In this document: in pieces, positions 6,545 through 8,422 of the stretch
Layout of the letters: each line of letters begins with the position of its first letter
Position numbering within the stretch: position 1 is the stretch's first letter
Source of the DNA: Bacteroidaceae bacterium
Lineage (GTDB): Bacteria > Bacteroidota > Bacteroidia > Bacteroidales > Bacteroidaceae
Assembly: GCA_900769765.1 (NCBI GenBank)
Contig: CAAGHW010000071.1
Span: forward strand, 1-8,422
Length of the DNA stretch: 8,422 bases
Direction: 5' to 3'
Translations under genes and position numbers: made by a program
Notes under the pieces: model-generated
What the model was told of the DNA's origin: nothing
Seen by the model: only the letters and a program-made list of their open reading frames with translations
The model's database searches: none

Positions 6545-7414
6545 ATGGAGACAAGTGAGCTAATAAAGAAAGTTCGCAAGATTGAGATAAAGACGCGTGG
6601 ACTGTCGCACAATATCTTTGCAGGACAGTACCATTCGGCTTTTAAAGGACGCGGTATGTCCTTTAGCGAAGTGCGTGAGTATCAGTATGGCGATGATGTC
6701 CGCGATATTGATTGGAACGTGACGGCTCGCTTCAATAAACCTTATATAAAGGTATTCGAGGAGGAACGCGAATTGACCGTAATGCTTATGGTCGATTTGT
6801 CAAGCAGTCTTGATTTCGGTACTGTAAACCAGACCAAACGCGATATGGTCACCGAGATTGCCGCGATATTGGCTTTTGCGGCAATACAGAACAACGACAA
6901 GATTGGTGTGATATTCTTTACCGACAAGGTCGAGAAGTTCATTCCGCCGCAGAAGGGCCGAAAGCATATCCTTTATATAATACGTGAACTTATAAACTTT
7001 GAGCCGCAAAGCCAAAGAACCGATTTGAAAGTTCCGCTTGAATTCTTGACCAATGCCATCAAAAAACGCTGTACTGCATTTATGATAAGCGATTTTATTG
7101 ATGACAGCGACTATCGTAATGCAATGACAATCGCCAACCGCAAGCACGACCTTGTTGCCATACAGGTCTATGACCGTCGTCTGGCGCAGATGCCAAAGAT
7201 TGGTCTGGTCAAGTTCCGCGATGCCGAGACAGGTGAGGAGATGTATGTCGATACTTCATCTTCAAAGGTGCAGGCGCATCAGCGTGAGTGGTGGAAAGCA
7301 CAGGTTGCAAGGCTTAACGAGATATTCAACAAGAGCCGTGTCGATTCGGTATCGATAAGTACCGCTGATGATTATGTCAAGGCATTATTGAATCTCTTTG
7401 CAAAACGTAGTTGA
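6545..7414 (+). CDS. DUF58 domain protein with von Willebrand A-like fold
   Basis: A 289-residue cytosolic protein with no membrane helix. It carries the DUF58 signature around residues 37-75: GMSFSEVREYQYGDDVRDIDW, split here by a GDD turn, then NVTARFNKPYIKVFEEERE. This leads into a VWA-like sheet with VDLSSS, where D84, S86 and S88 fit the metal-binding DxSxS motif, and later a MISDFIDDSDY loop. DUF58 proteins are the regular partners of MoxR ATPases, with the VWA-like part thought to mediate protein contacts. The upstream gene ends in three consecutive in-frame stops (TGA TAA TAG, 6533-6541), and this ATG follows 3 nt after the last. It ends TGA TAA. The molecular target is unknown. Confidence 0.93.
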   Translation: METSELIKKVRKIEIKTRGLSHNIFAGQYHSAFKGRGMSFSEVREYQYGDDVRDIDWNVTARFNKPYIKVFEEERELTVMLMVDLSSSLDFGTVNQTKRDMVTEIAAILAFAAIQNNDKIGVIFFTDKVEKFIPPQKGRKHILYIIRELINFEPQSQRTDLKVPLEFLTNAIKKRCTAFMISDFIDDSDYRNAMTIANRKHDLVAIQVYDRRLAQMPKIGLVKFRDAETGEEMYVDTSSSKVQAHQREWWKAQVARLNEIFNKSRVDSVSISTADDYVKALLNLFAKRS

Positions 7415-7443
7415 TAAATAGTGTTGCATTCCTTTTGTTTACA

Positions 7444-8422
7444 ATGAAAAAGAGAATATATACCATTGTCTCACTGATGATTCTATGCATCGGCAGTGCC
7501 ATTTCGCAGAATGTGGTGCTGAATGCCGAGATAGATACATTTCAGATGATGATAGGTGAGCAGACAAGGATAAGACTCGAACTGAGTGTCGATACTGGTT
7601 ACAGTGTTTCAATACCGGAACTTGAAAAGGAACTTATGCCCGGTATCGAGATTCTTGATAAAAGACGTGAAAGAAAAAGCCTGAACGAGAACCGTCGTAA
7701 TCTGTATACCGATGAATATCTCATAACCTCGTTCGACAGCACTCTTTACAATATCCCACCGTTCAAGGTTCTTGTAGATAGCAGCGAGTATTTTTCAAAT
7801 CCTCTTGCCTTGGCGGTCTACACAATGCCTATCGACACTGCCAATCTGCAAAATATATGCGGTCCGAAAGATGTGTGGGACGTGGAGCTTACATGGGAAG
7901 AGTATCGCGACTCGGTACATCTTGGAATAATTGTTCTTGTTCTTGCATTGGCTTTGGCCTGGGTTGTCGTAAGGTTTGTAAAGAACAAGCCTATAATAAG
8001 GATTGTCAAGATAAAGCCTAAAGAGCCGTCACACATTGTGGCACTGAACAGAATAGAGGAGATAAAGAACGACGATGCGTGGAAGGATGATGACAACGTC
8101 AAGGAGTATTACACACGTCTCACCGATGCTCTGCGCGAGTATATGTTTGCACGTTTCGGCTTCAATGCTGCCGAAATGACAACAAGCGAGATTCTTGACT
8201 ATCTGCGTACAATCGACAACAAGGAGAATATCGCAGAGCTGAAAGAGATTCTTGAAACGGCCGACCTTGTGAAATTTGCCAAGTTACACCCCGATGCGAA
8301 TGAGAATAACCGTAATATGATGAATGCCATAGAGTATGTAAATATTACAAAGAATATCGAGGAAGAGAAGCAAGAGCCAACCGAGAAAAAGATTGTCAAC
8401 CATCGTTCATTGCTCGAAAAAC
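7444..8422 (+). CDS. BatD/DUF4381-like signal-anchored membrane protein, 3'-truncated
   Basis: The frame is open from ATG 7444 to the window end: 326 codons with no stop, so the C-terminus is missing. It begins with a signal peptide (MKKRIYTIVSLMILCIGSA, likely cleaved near residues 19-22), then a periplasmic beta-rich domain (about 22-158) starting NVVLNAEIDTFQMMIGEQT, as in BatD-type proteins. A single membrane helix follows at 160-179 (LGIIVLVLALALAWVVV), then a cytosolic tail with NVKEYYTRLTDALREYMFARFG and AAEMTTSEILDYL (about residues 219-258), which matches the conserved tail motif of DUF4381/BatD relatives. Position after MoxR and DUF58 fits a Bat operon, with BatA/BatB VWA proteins expected next. 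The family assignment rests on layout and tail motif, so it could be named DUF4381 or simply hypothetical elsewhere. It starts 29 nt after the DUF58 stop. Confidence 0.8.
   Translation, partial: MKKRIYTIVSLMILCIGSAISQNVVLNAEIDTFQMMIGEQTRIRLELSVDTGYSVSIPELEKELMPGIEILDKRRERKSLNENRRNLYTDEYLITSFDSTLYNIPPFKVLVDSSEYFSNPLALAVYTMPIDTANLQNICGPKDVWDVELTWEEYRDSVHLGIIVLVLALALAWVVVRFVKNKPIIRIVKIKPKEPSHIVALNRIEEIKNDDAWKDDDNVKEYYTRLTDALREYMFARFGFNAAEMTTSEILDYLRTIDNKENIAELKEILETADLVKFAKLHPDANENNRNMMNAIEYVNITKNIEEEKQEPTEKKIVNHRSLLEK

Noticed and set aside
7397..7426. Possible promoter before the BatD-like gene (TTTG, 18 nt, TAGTGTTG)
   Set aside because: The -7 box has a mismatch and the spacing is short. 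The gene lies 29 nt after DUF58 in an operon, so an independent promoter is not needed.
7444..7503. Lipoprotein signal in the BatD-like protein (cysteine in MILC)
   Set aside because: The residue before the cysteine is Leu rather than Gly, Ala or Ser, so the lipobox is poor; a standard cleaved signal peptide fits better.

Overview
The window looks like ordinary chromosome from a member of the Bacteroidales (Bacteroidota). The evidence is the ftsY-rimO pairing, a tandem HU / HU-LysM gene pair, a MoxR-DUF58-BatD-like (Bat aerotolerance) gene order, the general lack of strong Shine-Dalgarno sequences, and a TAnnTTTG-type -7 promoter box. All seven genes lie on the + strand with short gaps, and I see no mobile elements, RNA genes or CRISPR. 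The genus cannot be fixed from sequence reading alone.

Positions 1-5416 hold a translation, targeting and envelope block. The 3' seven-eighths of lepA (elongation factor 4) comes first. A 42-nt gap with a perfect hairpin leads to ftsY (signal recognition particle receptor), then rimO (methylthiotransferase for ribosomal protein uS12), a small HU-family DNA-binding protein, and a 406-residue fusion protein. The fusion has an N-terminal HU domain, an acidic Glu/Val-rich linker, one membrane helix, a periplasmic stalk and a C-terminal LysM peptidoglycan-binding domain. It therefore appears built to connect the nucleoid to the cell wall.

Positions 5417-5539 form the only sizeable non-coding gap. 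It carries a bulged hairpin followed by a short T-rich stretch (probable terminator) and a TAATTTTG box (probable -7 element), so it separates two transcription units. Positions 5540-8422 begin a Bat-type operon: a MoxR AAA+ ATPase, a DUF58 von Willebrand-like protein, and a BatD/DUF4381-like membrane protein that runs off the window end. Genes for BatA/BatB VWA proteins would be expected next.

The most unusual signal is in the periplasmic stalk of the HU-LysM protein. Within 35 residues it carries two exact copies of DAVTGAT and one DATSGAT, all matching Dxx[S/T]GAT, the sequence at which ApbE flavin transferases attach FMN to threonine. No recognisable FMN-binding domain surrounds them. The motifs are on the side of the membrane where ApbE acts, and the two identical heptapeptides use different codons at five of seven positions. 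This raises the hypothesis of a multi-flavinylated, wall-anchored, DNA-binding membrane protein. It is inference from motif and topology and has not been shown.
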